DNA of 39,778 nucleotides from Clostridia bacterium. Lineage in GTDB: Bacteria > Bacillota > Clostridia > Oscillospirales > CAG-272. Both the position numbers and the translations under genes were made by a program. The notes beneath the pieces are model-generated. The model saw nothing but the letters and a program-made list of their open reading frames with translations. It had not been told where the DNA came from and ran no database searches. The first letter of the stretch is position 1; the number at the start of each line of letters is the position of its first letter. Positions 29,946 through 38,183 of this stretch are shown here, one piece after another. The stretch is from contig JAFQOP010000018.1 of the NCBI GenBank assembly GCA_017403155.1, positions 1 through 39,778 on the forward strand, read 5' to 3'.

Positions 29946-31856
29946 TTATCGTGAGCCCTTTTGCATTATCTCCGGGAAGTCCGTGATGCACTGAACGTAC
30001 ATCGCGTATGCACCGAGAGTGTCGGGATGTACCTTGTCAGAGTAGAGCATACCCTCATACCAGGAGCTGCCCTTTTCCTCCGCACCAACCGCGAGTGCAA
30101 AATCGATATAGCGGTAGCCGGAGCTTCTTACCCACTCGTTCTTGTAGGACATATCGCGCTCGGGAACGTTGGGGGTGGTGGTGAGAATGGGAGTGATGCC
30201 CTTCGCGCTGCATATACTGAGAAATTCCTCCGTTGCGCTCTTGTAGCTTGCGTTGATGGCACCGTTGTCCGCGTCATTCATACCCATGCACCAAACGGCA
30301 TATTTGGGTGTGCCGTGGTCGAGCAGGGTCTTGAAGTCCTTGAGGGCTGTTGCGGTATTCCTGCCGGGGTATGCGGAGAGAAGAATCTCGGTGTAGCCGT
30401 TGTTAATGAGGTATGAGGTCCAGCGAAGGGGGGAATTGGTGCTGAAGTAGGAGTCGCCGAAGAGCCATACCTCCTTCGAGAAGTCGAGGCAGTTCCAGCG
30501 CATCTGAACGTCGGTAATCTCGCTGTTCAGAGTTGTAGCGAATATATTTCCGTTCTGACCGCCCCAGCTGACCTCTGGGGAGACGTAAACACCGCCGCCC
30601 GTGCTAACTGTTATTTTAGCCTTGGCATAGGTCTGGTCGATTGCGATATTTACAAAGTCCTTGAGGGTAAGCCCGTGCTGGAGTGTGGTAACCGTCTCAA
30701 GGGAGGTGTAGTACTGATATACTCTTATCTCGGTTGCGGTGAGTTCAATGTAAGCACCGCCGTAGGATTTCTCGCCGTGACCGAGTCTGATGAGGTCGTC
30801 CTCGGAGAAGGATGCCTTCCTGAAGGAGAGGGTGAGCTGCTTATTTGCAAGCACGTGGTTCTCCTCCAGGTAGATGTAGTTGTTCTTGGGAAGTCTGTCC
30901 TTCCTTGCATAGATGCTGTCTGCGCCGAGGGTGGATGTGACAATAACGTCAGAAGTCTCACCCGAGGAGGAGCTGCCCGTGTTCGTAAGCCTCTTTACAA
31001 TGGTGTAGATATCGTTAGCCGCTATCTCGGGTCTTACCGAAACTGCGGCAGCATCGGCGGTGAAGTAGCTCGCCCAGCTTGCAAAAAGCTCGGGGGCTGC
31101 GATCGTGATGAGCTCGAGGTGAGTCATGAGCGAGGATGAGTTGCCGAATGTGTCTATAAGCGCCTCAAACGTGCCGACAACAAACTCGTCGAGCGTGCCC
31201 TCAAAGGCAGAGTCTGCGTGATGCTTTCCGATGCCGACGGTGGTGCCGAGCATCTTGGTGCGCAGTGAGATATCAAACTCATATCCGTCAGTGAACGAAA
31301 TCTTATATACCGAATAGACACTGTTGCCGTTGGTTGCCTCTCTGTCGAAGGCAACGCTCTCAACCGTTACCACGATAGTCGCATTTCTCTGCACGTCAAA
31401 GGTGGCGGTTGAGCCGTCGGAGTAGGTCATGGTATAGGTGTCGGAAAGTCCGTCGGGGGACTGCGCCGTCTTTTCGCAGCTCTGGATTCTTACAGTCTCT
31501 CCGAGCGCCTTGACGCCGGTTATAACTCCGTCGATAACCCAGTAGCCGTCGTTTGAAATCTCGACGGTAGCACCGTCCTTGCCGGGCGCACCGTCCTTGC
31601 CTGCCGCACCGTCCTTGCCTGCTGCGCCGTCCTGACCTGCCGCACCGTCCTGACCGACAGCGCGCGTCTCGGTCTTTTCACCGTTAATTATCCAGTAGCC
31701 GTCGGAGCTGATGGAGACGGTCGGGGTAATGCCCGCCTCGCCCTTCTCGCCCTGATCGCCCTTTTCGCCCTTCGGTCCCTGCTCGCCTGCGCAAGACGCG
31801 AGCACAACAACAAGCGTGAGCACAAGTGCCAGGATTGCTAAAAGCCTTTTTTTCAT
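29946..31856 (-). CDS. SGNH/GDSL hydrolase lipoprotein with collagen-like Gly-X-Y segments
   Basis: 636 residues. Signal peptide with lipobox VLASC (C22). Two collagen-like Gly-X-Y stretches (about 24-42, and about 68-95 with repeated GKDGAAG units) alternate with two short modules containing ISxDGYWxIxG. After a ~300-residue middle of unknown fold comes a C-terminal SGNH domain: block I LFGDSYFS, block III WCMGMNDAD, block V SDKVHPDT. The enzyme is therefore an extracellular, membrane-anchored esterase probably held away from the cell on a stiff stalk; the substrate (acylated glycan?) is unknown. Own promoter; RBS GGGAG. The last 11 codons are duplicated 200 bp downstream. Confidence 0.85.
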   Translation of the reverse strand: MKKRLLAILALVLTLVVVLASCAGEQGPKGEKGDQGEKGEAGITPTVSISSDGYWIINGEKTETRAVGQDGAAGQDGAAGKDGAAGKDGAPGKDGATVEISNDGYWVIDGVITGVKALGETVRIQSCEKTAQSPDGLSDTYTMTYSDGSTATFDVQRNATIVVTVESVAFDREATNGNSVYSVYKISFTDGYEFDISLRTKMLGTTVGIGKHHADSAFEGTLDEFVVGTFEALIDTFGNSSSLMTHLELITIAAPELFASWASYFTADAAAVSVRPEIAANDIYTIVKRLTNTGSSSSGETSDVIVTSTLGADSIYARKDRLPKNNYIYLEENHVLANKQLTLSFRKASFSEDDLIRLGHGEKSYGGAYIELTATEIRVYQYYTSLETVTTLQHGLTLKDFVNIAIDQTYAKAKITVSTGGGVYVSPEVSWGGQNGNIFATTLNSEITDVQMRWNCLDFSKEVWLFGDSYFSTNSPLRWTSYLINNGYTEILLSAYPGRNTATALKDFKTLLDHGTPKYAVWCMGMNDADNGAINASYKSATEEFLSICSAKGITPILTTTPNVPERDMSYKNEWVRSSGYRYIDFALAVGAEEKGSSWYEGMLYSDKVHPDTLGAYAMYVQCITDFPEIMQKGSR

Positions 31857-31902
31857 TTTCTTGTTCTCCCTGTGTTTGTATAATATAATTCTTTATACCC
31901 AC

Positions 31903-31931
31903 ATTATACCACCGAACGCGCGTATAGTCAA
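31903..31931 (-). promoter_or_regulatory. Sigma-A promoter of the SGNH lipoprotein
   Basis: Minus strand TTGACT (31926-31931), 17-bp spacer, TATAAT (31903-31908). Confidence 0.82.
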
Positions 31932-31968
31932 GCGAGGTGTAATCAAAAATCAAAAACAGATGCTTTTA

Positions 31969-31997
31969 TTGACAAAGCGGTAGAAAAGTGGTAGAAT
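31969..31997 (+). promoter_or_regulatory. Sigma-A promoter of the GT4 gene
   Basis: TTGACA (31969-31974), 17-bp spacer, TAGAAT (31992-31997), 35 bases before the ATG. Confidence 0.8.
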
Positions 31998-32032
31998 AAA
32001 AGGGTAAATTCCGAATATGGAGGAATGCCATA

Positions 32033-33217
32033 ATGAGAATACTTATCACCACCGACCTCTTCACAACGAGGACAAACGGTGTCGTTACCTCAACGCATAA
32101 CCTTATCCACGACCTCAGACGCCGCGGCCACGACGTGCGCGTCATTACCTTCTCAAAGACGAAGGAAAGCTACGTCGAGGATGGGGTCTACTATATAAAA
32201 TCTGCATCCCTCGAGTGGATATATCCCGAGCTCCGTATGCCCACCTCGCGTGCAGGTAAGTTCGTAAAGGAGATTGTCGCCTGGGGACCCGAGGTTATCC
32301 ACACACAGTGCGAGTTCCTTTCCTTCGGCTTTGCAAAGCGCATAGCGAGGAGGACGGGAGCACCTATAATACATACCTACCACACGATGTATGAGGATTA
32401 CGTCGGCTACGTCATCCCCTTCAAGCGCTTCGGTCGCTGGTGCGTCCGCAGATTCGTAACGCGCCGCCGCCTTCGTCGGGTGCACACAATAATTGCCCCC
32501 ACTGCCAAGGTGCGTGACTACCTCGTTGACCGCTGTAAGGTGAAGAACAATACTGCCGTGATTCCGAGCGGTATATGCCTCGATAAGCACAAGACTCGCC
32601 TCACCGTTGAGGAGCGCAGAGAGGGCAGGGCTGCCTTTGGCTTTGACGACAGTCACACCGTCCTCATCAACCTCGGCAGACTCGGCACCGAGAAGAACCT
32701 CGAGGAGGTTATCGAGTATTTCTCCCGTGTTAAGGATAAGTATGATGGTGCTCGCCTGCTTATCGTCGGCGGAGGCCCTGCTCGCGAGAGCCTCGACAAG
32801 CTCGTCTCCGAGCTCGGTATCGGGGATAGGGTAGTGTTTGCCGGAATGGTTGACCCCGACACCGTAGCAAGATACTATCAGCTTGGAGACCTCTTTGTCT
32901 GTGCCTCCACCAGCGAGACCCAGGGACTAACCTATATCGAGGCGGCGGCAAACTGCCTGCCCCTCCTCTGTCGCAATGACCCCTGCTTTGAGGGGGTTGT
33001 TATCGACGGAGAGAACGGATACAGATATGAGAGCTTTGAGGAATATGCCGAAAAGCTCGACCTCATATTGTCCGACCCCGACTGGTGCAAGCGCGCGGGC
33101 GCGCGCTCGGGTGAGATATCCAACCTCTTCGACCGCACCGTATTCGGTGGCTCGGTAGAGTCGCTCTATCGCCTTGCCGCCTACGGAGAAGAGAAAAAGG
33201 ATACCGCACAGGTATAG
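32033..33217 (+). CDS. GT4-family glycosyltransferase (diacylglycerol glucosyltransferase-like)
   Basis: 394 residues, GT-B fold. The N-terminal domain has TNGVVTSTHNL (glycine-rich acceptor loop), HTYHTMYEDYVGY and a very basic segment (FGRWCVRRFVTRRRLRR) suited to membrane binding. The C-terminal donor domain has INLGRLGTEKNLEEVIEYF, LLIVGGGPARESL and the E-x7-E motif STSETQGLTYIEA. The pattern is that of Firmicute 1,2-diacylglycerol glucosyl/galactosyltransferases that make membrane glycolipids. Cytoplasmic face of the membrane. Single-gene unit; RBS TGGAGG. Confidence 0.87.
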   Translation: MRILITTDLFTTRTNGVVTSTHNLIHDLRRRGHDVRVITFSKTKESYVEDGVYYIKSASLEWIYPELRMPTSRAGKFVKEIVAWGPEVIHTQCEFLSFGFAKRIARRTGAPIIHTYHTMYEDYVGYVIPFKRFGRWCVRRFVTRRRLRRVHTIIAPTAKVRDYLVDRCKVKNNTAVIPSGICLDKHKTRLTVEERREGRAAFGFDDSHTVLINLGRLGTEKNLEEVIEYFSRVKDKYDGARLLIVGGGPARESLDKLVSELGIGDRVVFAGMVDPDTVARYYQLGDLFVCASTSETQGLTYIEAAANCLPLLCRNDPCFEGVVIDGENGYRYESFEEYAEKLDLILSDPDWCKRAGARSGEISNLFDRTVFGGSVESLYRLAAYGEEKKDTAQV

Positions 33218-33224
33218 CAAAACA

Positions 33225-33257
33225 AAAAAGAGACTCCGAGAGGGAGTCCCTTTTTGA
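33225..33257. terminator. Bidirectional terminator between GT4 and mscL
   Basis: GACTCC (33232-33237) pairs with GGAGTC (33243-33248), with A and T runs outside. Confidence 0.82.
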
Positions 33258-33262
33258 AAAAA

Positions 33263-33862
33263 TTACTTGCTTGCAAGCAGGTCGCGAATCTGCTTCAGAA
33301 GCTCCTCGGTGGAGTTCTCCTTAGCGATTCTTGCCGCCTCAGCTGCAGCAGCCGCCTCAGCAGCCGCAGCCGCAGCCTCCTTAGCTTCCTTCTCGTCAAG
33401 GTATGCCTTAACAGCCTCCTTGTCGGAGAGCTTAATGCCTGCTGCTCTGAGCTCTGCTCTTACTTCCTTGGTGATCTTGCCCTTGATCTTTGCCTTGCCT
33501 TCTTTAACGTTGTTGATAAATCTGACAATGCTGAAGAGCACGAATGCAATGATGAGGAAGTTGAGAACTGCATTGATGAACGAGCCCCAGTCTATGTAGA
33601 TAGAGTTTGCGAGGTCGATCTCCGAGGTTGCATTGCCTGCCTCGTCGAGGACGTAGGACGTCTTGAGGAAGGTGAACATCTCCTTGAGAGAGTCAGCTCC
33701 GAGAATCAGTGCGAGCACCCAGTTGATTATGGGCTTAAGGATGAAGTTGGTGAGTCCGTTTACAATAGCGGTAAAAGCACTACCAACAGTAACACCGACA
33801 GCCATGTCAATAACATTGCCGCGGGTAATGAATTTCTTGAATTCGCCAAAAAACTTTTTCAT
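33263..33862 (-). CDS. mscL: Large-conductance mechanosensitive channel MscL with long Ala-rich tail
   Basis: 199 residues. The first ~115 are canonical MscL: FKKFITRGNVIDMAVGVTVG, NGLTNFILKPIINW, the extracellular loop, and a second helix NFLIIAFVLFSIVRFINN. A pentameric channel that vents solutes on hypo-osmotic shock. MscL is usually 130-150 residues; here a ~50-residue extension follows, including an alanine/glutamate-rich helix (~160-182) and a final EELLKQIRDLLASK like the normal MscL C-terminal bundle. The tail could lengthen the cytoplasmic helical bundle that acts as a sieve. RBS AAAGGAG. Confidence 0.93.
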   Translation of the reverse strand: MKKFFGEFKKFITRGNVIDMAVGVTVGSAFTAIVNGLTNFILKPIINWVLALILGADSLKEMFTFLKTSYVLDEAGNATSEIDLANSIYIDWGSFINAVLNFLIIAFVLFSIVRFINNVKEGKAKIKGKITKEVRAELRAAGIKLSDKEAVKAYLDEKEAKEAAAAAAEAAAAAEAARIAKENSTEELLKQIRDLLASK

Positions 33863-33904
33863 AGCCTTCTCCTTTCTGAAAATTGCGTATTAAATACGAA
33901 CATA

Positions 33905-33933
33905 ATTATAACTCCGCGAGGGAATTTTGTCAA
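33905..33933 (-). promoter_or_regulatory. Sigma-A promoter of mscL
   Basis: Minus strand TTGACA (33928-33933), 17-bp spacer, TATAAT (33905-33910): perfect consensus. Confidence 0.88.
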
Positions 33934-33962
33934 TACATTAGTAAAAAAGTGAGGATATAAAA

Positions 33963-34166
33963 ATGAAACCGAAGGTAAGACTGAACGAAAATGCCGAGGT
34001 AGTCAAAACCGTCCGCGAGGGCCTCAAAGCAAAGGGAGGATACTGCCCCTGCCGCCTCGAGCGCACGGAGGACACCAAGTGCATCTGCCGCGAATTCCGC
34101 GAGCAGTTAGCAGACCCCGAGTTTGAAGGATACTGTCACTGTATGCTCTACTACAAGGAGAAATAA
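33963..34166 (+). CDS. Ferredoxin-thioredoxin reductase catalytic-domain protein (FTRc-like)
   Basis: 67 residues. Six cysteines in the FTR catalytic-chain pattern: CPC (28, 30), KCICREF (40, 42) and CHC (58, 60), which hold a [4Fe-4S] cluster next to a redox disulfide. In plants and cyanobacteria this chain reduces thioredoxin with ferredoxin; clostridial stand-alone versions probably link ferredoxin to a thiol partner, which is not visible here. The length fits the short bacterial forms. RBS GAGGATA; own terminator. Confidence 0.85.
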   Translation: MKPKVRLNENAEVVKTVREGLKAKGGYCPCRLERTEDTKCICREFREQLADPEFEGYCHCMLYYKEK

Positions 34167-34167
34167 G

Positions 34168-34197
34168 AAAAAAGAGTGTCGGAGGACACTCTTTTTT
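34168..34197. terminator. Bidirectional terminator between FTRc and GH36
   Basis: AAAGAGTGTC (34171-34180), GGAG loop, GACACTCTTT (34185-34194), T run. Confidence 0.88.
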
Positions 34198-34200
34198 CAT

Positions 34201-36255
34201 TTATAGGTCAATCTCGAGGAACACCGCGCGCTCCGTTTTGCCGAAGTCGAGCGAGAGTCGCTCGCCCTCGAGCGAGATGCGGACGGGGGAGGACGTGGGG
34301 TAGGCAACCCTTGCCGCCTTTGCCTTCTGCCCCAGCTCAACCGAGAATGCGCTCTCGCCGTGGAGGCACCATACAGCGAGGTATATCCTCTCCTCGGTGA
34401 TGAGACCTGCCGCCACGTGGGGCGCACCGTAGGTCGTGAAGCCCTCGGGGAAGTAGGGATGCGCCTTGCGCTTTACCTCCGTGAGGGTGTCATAGTATTC
34501 GATACCCTCCCTGATGAGGGCGCGCTTCTTCTCCGAGAGGAGGTCAACGTGGCTTGCCAGGTGCATCCTGCCGAGCAGGCTGTTTACCATATTTAAAACT
34601 ATTCTGTCCTCGGAGATATTCTCCTCGACCCACTCCTTATCCTTGTCGAAAACCTCGATTTTGTCGGTAGCAACGGGATAGCTCCATACCGCCGCCTGCT
34701 CGGGCACCACCGCCGCGAGGATATTGCCCGCAATATAGGGGTAGCAGAGATAGTTTATCTGGTCGGAGGTTGATACGAGAGAATATTCGGAGAGGGACTT
34801 GTAGTCTAATCTCATACCGCCCGAGGCACAGCCCTCAAAGATAACGTCGGGGAAGCGCTCGGTCATCTCGCGCACCCAGCCGAGGAATGCATCGGCACAT
34901 TCCATAAGTCCCTCGGCTGCCGAGAATGCAAGATAGTCGGTGCCTACTCCGCAGTCCTGGTTGTAGTCGAATTTTATGTAATCTGCGCCGTAGTCCTCTA
35001 CCATGCGACGTATCGTCTCGCTCATATATTCGCGCACCTTCGGTGAGCGATAGTCGAGGAAGTGTCTGCCCATCACGGAAAGGCGCTTGCCGTGCCTCTG
35101 CATAAAGCAGCTGTCGTCGTAATAGTCCAGCATCTCGGTGCACTTGATGCCGATTATCTCGGGCTCAATCCACAGTCCCGCCTTCATACCGAGAGAGCGG
35201 ATGTAGTCTGTGGTCTCTCTCACCCCGAGAGGAAATCTTGCGTGGCTTTCCTTCCACTGACCGACGTAGGGATATATCCCTTTTCCGGGCTCCTCGTTGT
35301 GCCAGCCGCAGTCGATAACGTAGTATTTCACGCCGAGCTTTGCCACCTCCGGTGCTAGTGCGCGAGTGTTCTCTGCGGTTGGACTGTCCCACGATAAATG
35401 CATATATTCGTTGAAAATCGTAGGCAGAGTTGCATCCTTGTCGGAATGGCGGACAAGCGCACGTCGGTAATCCGTCATCCCCGCTATCACGTCGTGCACG
35501 CTCGCCTCGGCAACGATTGCCACCGTCGGGCTGACGAATTTTCCGTCCCTTCCGAGGCAGACCTCAAAGCCGCCGAAGGGGAGTGTGGGGCCGCCGAGCC
35601 ACAGATAATATTTCTCGTTTTTGTCGGCTATCTCGAGGTACCAGGAGGCGCTGCTCTCAATCTCGAACATAAGAGATGCCCCCGTTTTTCTATCCTCGAT
35701 GATGCCCTGAGGCAGAGCCTCCTTCGTCGACCAGCTGCCCACGTTGCAGATGCCAATGCGCTTCTGGCTGTGGTCGTTCGCGCGGAAGAGCCCCTCCTCG
35801 CGGAAGGTGCGACTGATAGGCTGACACTCGGCGTGGTGGCTCTGTGTAAAACGGGTGAAGGAGAGTGAGTCGGTCTCGTCTATCGAGCCGATTCCGCCGA
35901 GCACGAATGCCGACGCCTCCTCGATTATAATATCACCGTTCGAGATGTTTTTGACCTCGGTATATATCCGGGTCACCGAGCCGTAGCGAACGAGGTGCGT
36001 AACAGTCTGTACCTTCTCCGAGCGCTGTACTATATCAAGGCTCTCCTCGCTCAGGGTGTGTGTAACGTAGCGGAGGCGATCACCCTCGGAGGAGCTTGTC
36101 ATTTTTGCACCCATATGAGTATCCTTATGCTCGCCCGCAAGATGCACCTCGACAAAGCATTCGCCCTCCTCGGAGAGAGCGATATCTCCGTACCGAGTGA
36201 GCCTTATGCGCCCGTCCTTTATGAGAAAGTTAAGCCCGTTAAATTCAATATTCAT
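34201..36255 (-). CDS. Alpha-galactosidase, GH36
   Basis: 684 residues with the GH36 domain order: N-terminal beta-sandwich (to ~270), catalytic barrel, short C-terminal beta domain. Signatures: YYVIDCGWHNEEPG (311-324), GLWIEPEIIG (360-369), nucleophile Asp430 in YIKFDYNQD and acid/base Asp484 in CASGGMRLDY. Releases alpha-galactose from raffinose-family or galactomannan oligosaccharides in the cytoplasm (no signal peptide). The ATG at 36255 has AAGGAGAGA upstream; an earlier in-frame ATG lacks one. Own consensus promoter; divergent from the two-component operon. Confidence 0.92.
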   Translation of the reverse strand: MNIEFNGLNFLIKDGRIRLTRYGDIALSEEGECFVEVHLAGEHKDTHMGAKMTSSSEGDRLRYVTHTLSEESLDIVQRSEKVQTVTHLVRYGSVTRIYTEVKNISNGDIIIEEASAFVLGGIGSIDETDSLSFTRFTQSHHAECQPISRTFREEGLFRANDHSQKRIGICNVGSWSTKEALPQGIIEDRKTGASLMFEIESSASWYLEIADKNEKYYLWLGGPTLPFGGFEVCLGRDGKFVSPTVAIVAEASVHDVIAGMTDYRRALVRHSDKDATLPTIFNEYMHLSWDSPTAENTRALAPEVAKLGVKYYVIDCGWHNEEPGKGIYPYVGQWKESHARFPLGVRETTDYIRSLGMKAGLWIEPEIIGIKCTEMLDYYDDSCFMQRHGKRLSVMGRHFLDYRSPKVREYMSETIRRMVEDYGADYIKFDYNQDCGVGTDYLAFSAAEGLMECADAFLGWVREMTERFPDVIFEGCASGGMRLDYKSLSEYSLVSTSDQINYLCYPYIAGNILAAVVPEQAAVWSYPVATDKIEVFDKDKEWVEENISEDRIVLNMVNSLLGRMHLASHVDLLSEKKRALIREGIEYYDTLTEVKRKAHPYFPEGFTTYGAPHVAAGLITEERIYLAVWCLHGESAFSVELGQKAKAARVAYPTSSPVRISLEGERLSLDFGKTERAVFLEIDL

Positions 36256-36285
36256 AAGAAATCTCTCCTTTTTTTTGTTGCTTAA

Positions 36286-36314
36286 ATTATACATAATTTA
36301 CCCTGCCGTGTCAA
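36286..36314 (-). promoter_or_regulatory. Sigma-A promoter of GH36
   Basis: Minus strand TTGACA (36309-36314), 17-bp spacer, TATAAT (36286-36291). Confidence 0.88.
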
Positions 36315-36384
36315 TATGCTACGGCGGTTTATTTTAAGTTTAGCCCGAGAGGATATAATAAAAGAACGAATTTAAGAAAAGCCC

Positions 36385-36413
36385 TTTATTTTTTCATAAT
36401 TGGGTTGTATAAT
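36385..36413 (+). promoter_or_regulatory. Promoter of the two-component operon
   Basis: TATAAT (36408-36413) with a weak -35, TTTATT (36385-36390), 17 bp apart; 22 bases before the start codon of the response regulator. Confidence 0.55.
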
Positions 36414-36435
36414 ATACTTATCGGAGGAATAGAAA

Positions 36436-37110
36436 ATGGTTAATATTCTGATAGTTGACGACGATAGAAATATACGCTTCGTTCTGCGCGAGGTGCTGGA
36501 GCTTGCCCGCTTCAACGTATTTGAGGCGCGTGACGGTGCGAGTGCCCTGGAGGTCTATGAGCGCGAGCACGTCGACCTCGTCATAGTAGATATAATGATG
36601 CCCGGTATGGACGGGTATGAGTTCACGCGTGAGCTCCGGGAGGCAGACGCGCGCCTTCCGATACTTATGATATCGGCAAAGCAGATGCCCGAGGACCGCA
36701 AGCGCGGCTTTGCCGTCGGCATCGACGACTATATGTCCAAGCCCCTCGACCCCGAGGAGCTTATACTGCGCATAAAGGCTCTTCTTCGCCGCGCAAATAT
36801 AGAGAGCGAGAGAAGAATAAAAATAGGGGAGGTCGTGCTCGACTATGATGCCTACACCGTCACGGGTCACGGCACGGTACAGGAGCTGCCGCAGAAGGAG
36901 TTCCAGCTCCTCTACAAGCTCCTCTCTTACCCCGACAAAATATTCACGAGAATTCAGCTTATGGACGAAATTTGGGGTGTCGACTGTGAAACGGGCTGGG
37001 AAACGGTTACCGTCCATATCGGCAGACTCCGCAAGAGATTTGAGGGCTGGGAGGAGTTCGAGATTGAGAACATCCGCGGCCTCGGCTACAAGGCAGTGAG
37101 GAAGGTATGA
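36436..37110 (+). CDS. OmpR/PhoB-type response regulator
   Basis: 224 residues. Receiver domain 1-120 with acidic pocket VDDD (8-10), phosphoacceptor Asp52 in VDIMMPGMDGYEF and Lys in MSKPLDPEE; winged-helix output domain ~130-224 (KEFQLLYKLLSYPDKIFTR, TVTVHIGRLRKRFE, RGLGYKAVR). Its stop overlaps the kinase start (ATGA), so the two are translationally coupled. RBS TCGGAGG. The divergent GH36 gene is a possible target, though the separate terminator and promoter do not prove it. Confidence 0.93.
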   Translation: MVNILIVDDDRNIRFVLREVLELARFNVFEARDGASALEVYEREHVDLVIVDIMMPGMDGYEFTRELREADARLPILMISAKQMPEDRKRGFAVGIDDYMSKPLDPEELILRIKALLRRANIESERRIKIGEVVLDYDAYTVTGHGTVQELPQKEFQLLYKLLSYPDKIFTRIQLMDEIWGVDCETGWETVTVHIGRLRKRFEGWEEFEIENIRGLGYKAVRKV

Positions 37111-38150
37111 AAAACAGGTTTGAAAAAACAAAAAAGAGGCTTAAATACCTCTATGCCGTGGGTATCGCTGCCGTGCTCCTGCTCTCCAGCTGGATAACGA
37201 CGAGCGTCGAGTTTATGCTCAAATCCTTCGGTATTTTATCGGAGGAGGCTCTTGAGAACTCCTGGTATATCGTCGGATTTGTGTCGGCGGTTACCTGCGC
37301 CATTATCGGCTTTGCGCTCTCGGGACTGACGAACCGCTTTATCCTTCGTCCCATCAACGTCCTCCTCGACGGCATGGACTCCCTCGCGGGCGGCAACTTC
37401 GCCAAGAGACTCGATTTCGGCAAGAATGAGGCGTTTGCCGCCCTTGCCGAGAGCTTTAATGCCCTCGCAGAGGAGCTTTCAAAAACCGAGATACTCCGCA
37501 ACGACTTTATAAACAACTTCTCTCACGAGTTCAAAACACCCATCGTGTCGATAAAGGGGCTTATCAGCCTATTGGAGAGCGGCAGGGTACCGCCCGAAAA
37601 GGAGAAGGAGTATCTGGCTATAATTGAGGAGGAGATAGACCGTCTCTCCTCTATGACCACCAACGTCCTCATGCTCACCAAGATTGAGAATCAGGGCATC
37701 CTCACCAACAACTCGAGCTACAATCTCTCCGAGCAGATTCGCACCTGCATCCTCCTCGAGGAGAGAAAGTGGACGGAGAAGAAGCTCGAGCTTTCGCTCG
37801 ACTTTGACGAATATACCGTCAGGGCGACCGAGGACCTTATGAAGCAGGTATGGCTAAACCTTATTGACAACGCCATCAAGTATTCGCCGCGCGGAGGCGA
37901 GCTTCGCATCGAAATAGGACGCATCGGCGGATACCTGGAGGTTTCCGTAATCAACAGCGGCAACAGGATAAGCGAGGAGGACCTTTCCAAGATATTCACC
38001 AAGTTTTACCAGGCGGACAAATCCCGTTCCAAGTCGGGCAACGGCATAGGACTCTCCATCGTCAAGAGCATAGTCGAGCTCCACGGTGGCACAGTCCGCG
38101 CCGAGAGCGCGGAAGGGAAGAACACCTTCACCGTAAGAATCCCCGCCTAA
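37107..38150 (+). CDS. HAMP sensor histidine kinase
   Basis: 347 residues. Two transmembrane helices (~14-36 and ~52-75) with only ~15 residues outside, so little extracellular sensing; the signal is probably perceived in or near the membrane. HAMP ~76-128, dimerisation box with His140 in NNFSHEFKTPIVSIKG, N-box NLIDNAIKYSPRGG, and G-box GNGIGLSIVKSIVELHGG. Phosphorylates the regulator encoded immediately upstream. Small extracellular loops are typical of kinases sensing cell-envelope stress or peptide antibiotics; that is only a hint. Confidence 0.92.
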   Translation: MKNRFEKTKKRLKYLYAVGIAAVLLLSSWITTSVEFMLKSFGILSEEALENSWYIVGFVSAVTCAIIGFALSGLTNRFILRPINVLLDGMDSLAGGNFAKRLDFGKNEAFAALAESFNALAEELSKTEILRNDFINNFSHEFKTPIVSIKGLISLLESGRVPPEKEKEYLAIIEEEIDRLSSMTTNVLMLTKIENQGILTNNSSYNLSEQIRTCILLEERKWTEKKLELSLDFDEYTVRATEDLMKQVWLNLIDNAIKYSPRGGELRIEIGRIGGYLEVSVINSGNRISEEDLSKIFTKFYQADKSRSKSGNGIGLSIVKSIVELHGGTVRAESAEGKNTFTVRIPA

Positions 38151-38153
38151 ACC

Positions 38154-38183
38154 AAAAAGCGCTCCGTGCGGAGCGCTTTTTTT
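38154..38183. terminator. Bidirectional terminator between kinase and LRR genes
   Basis: AAAGCGCTCCG (38156-38166), TG, CGGAGCGCTTT (38169-38179), T run. Confidence 0.88.
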
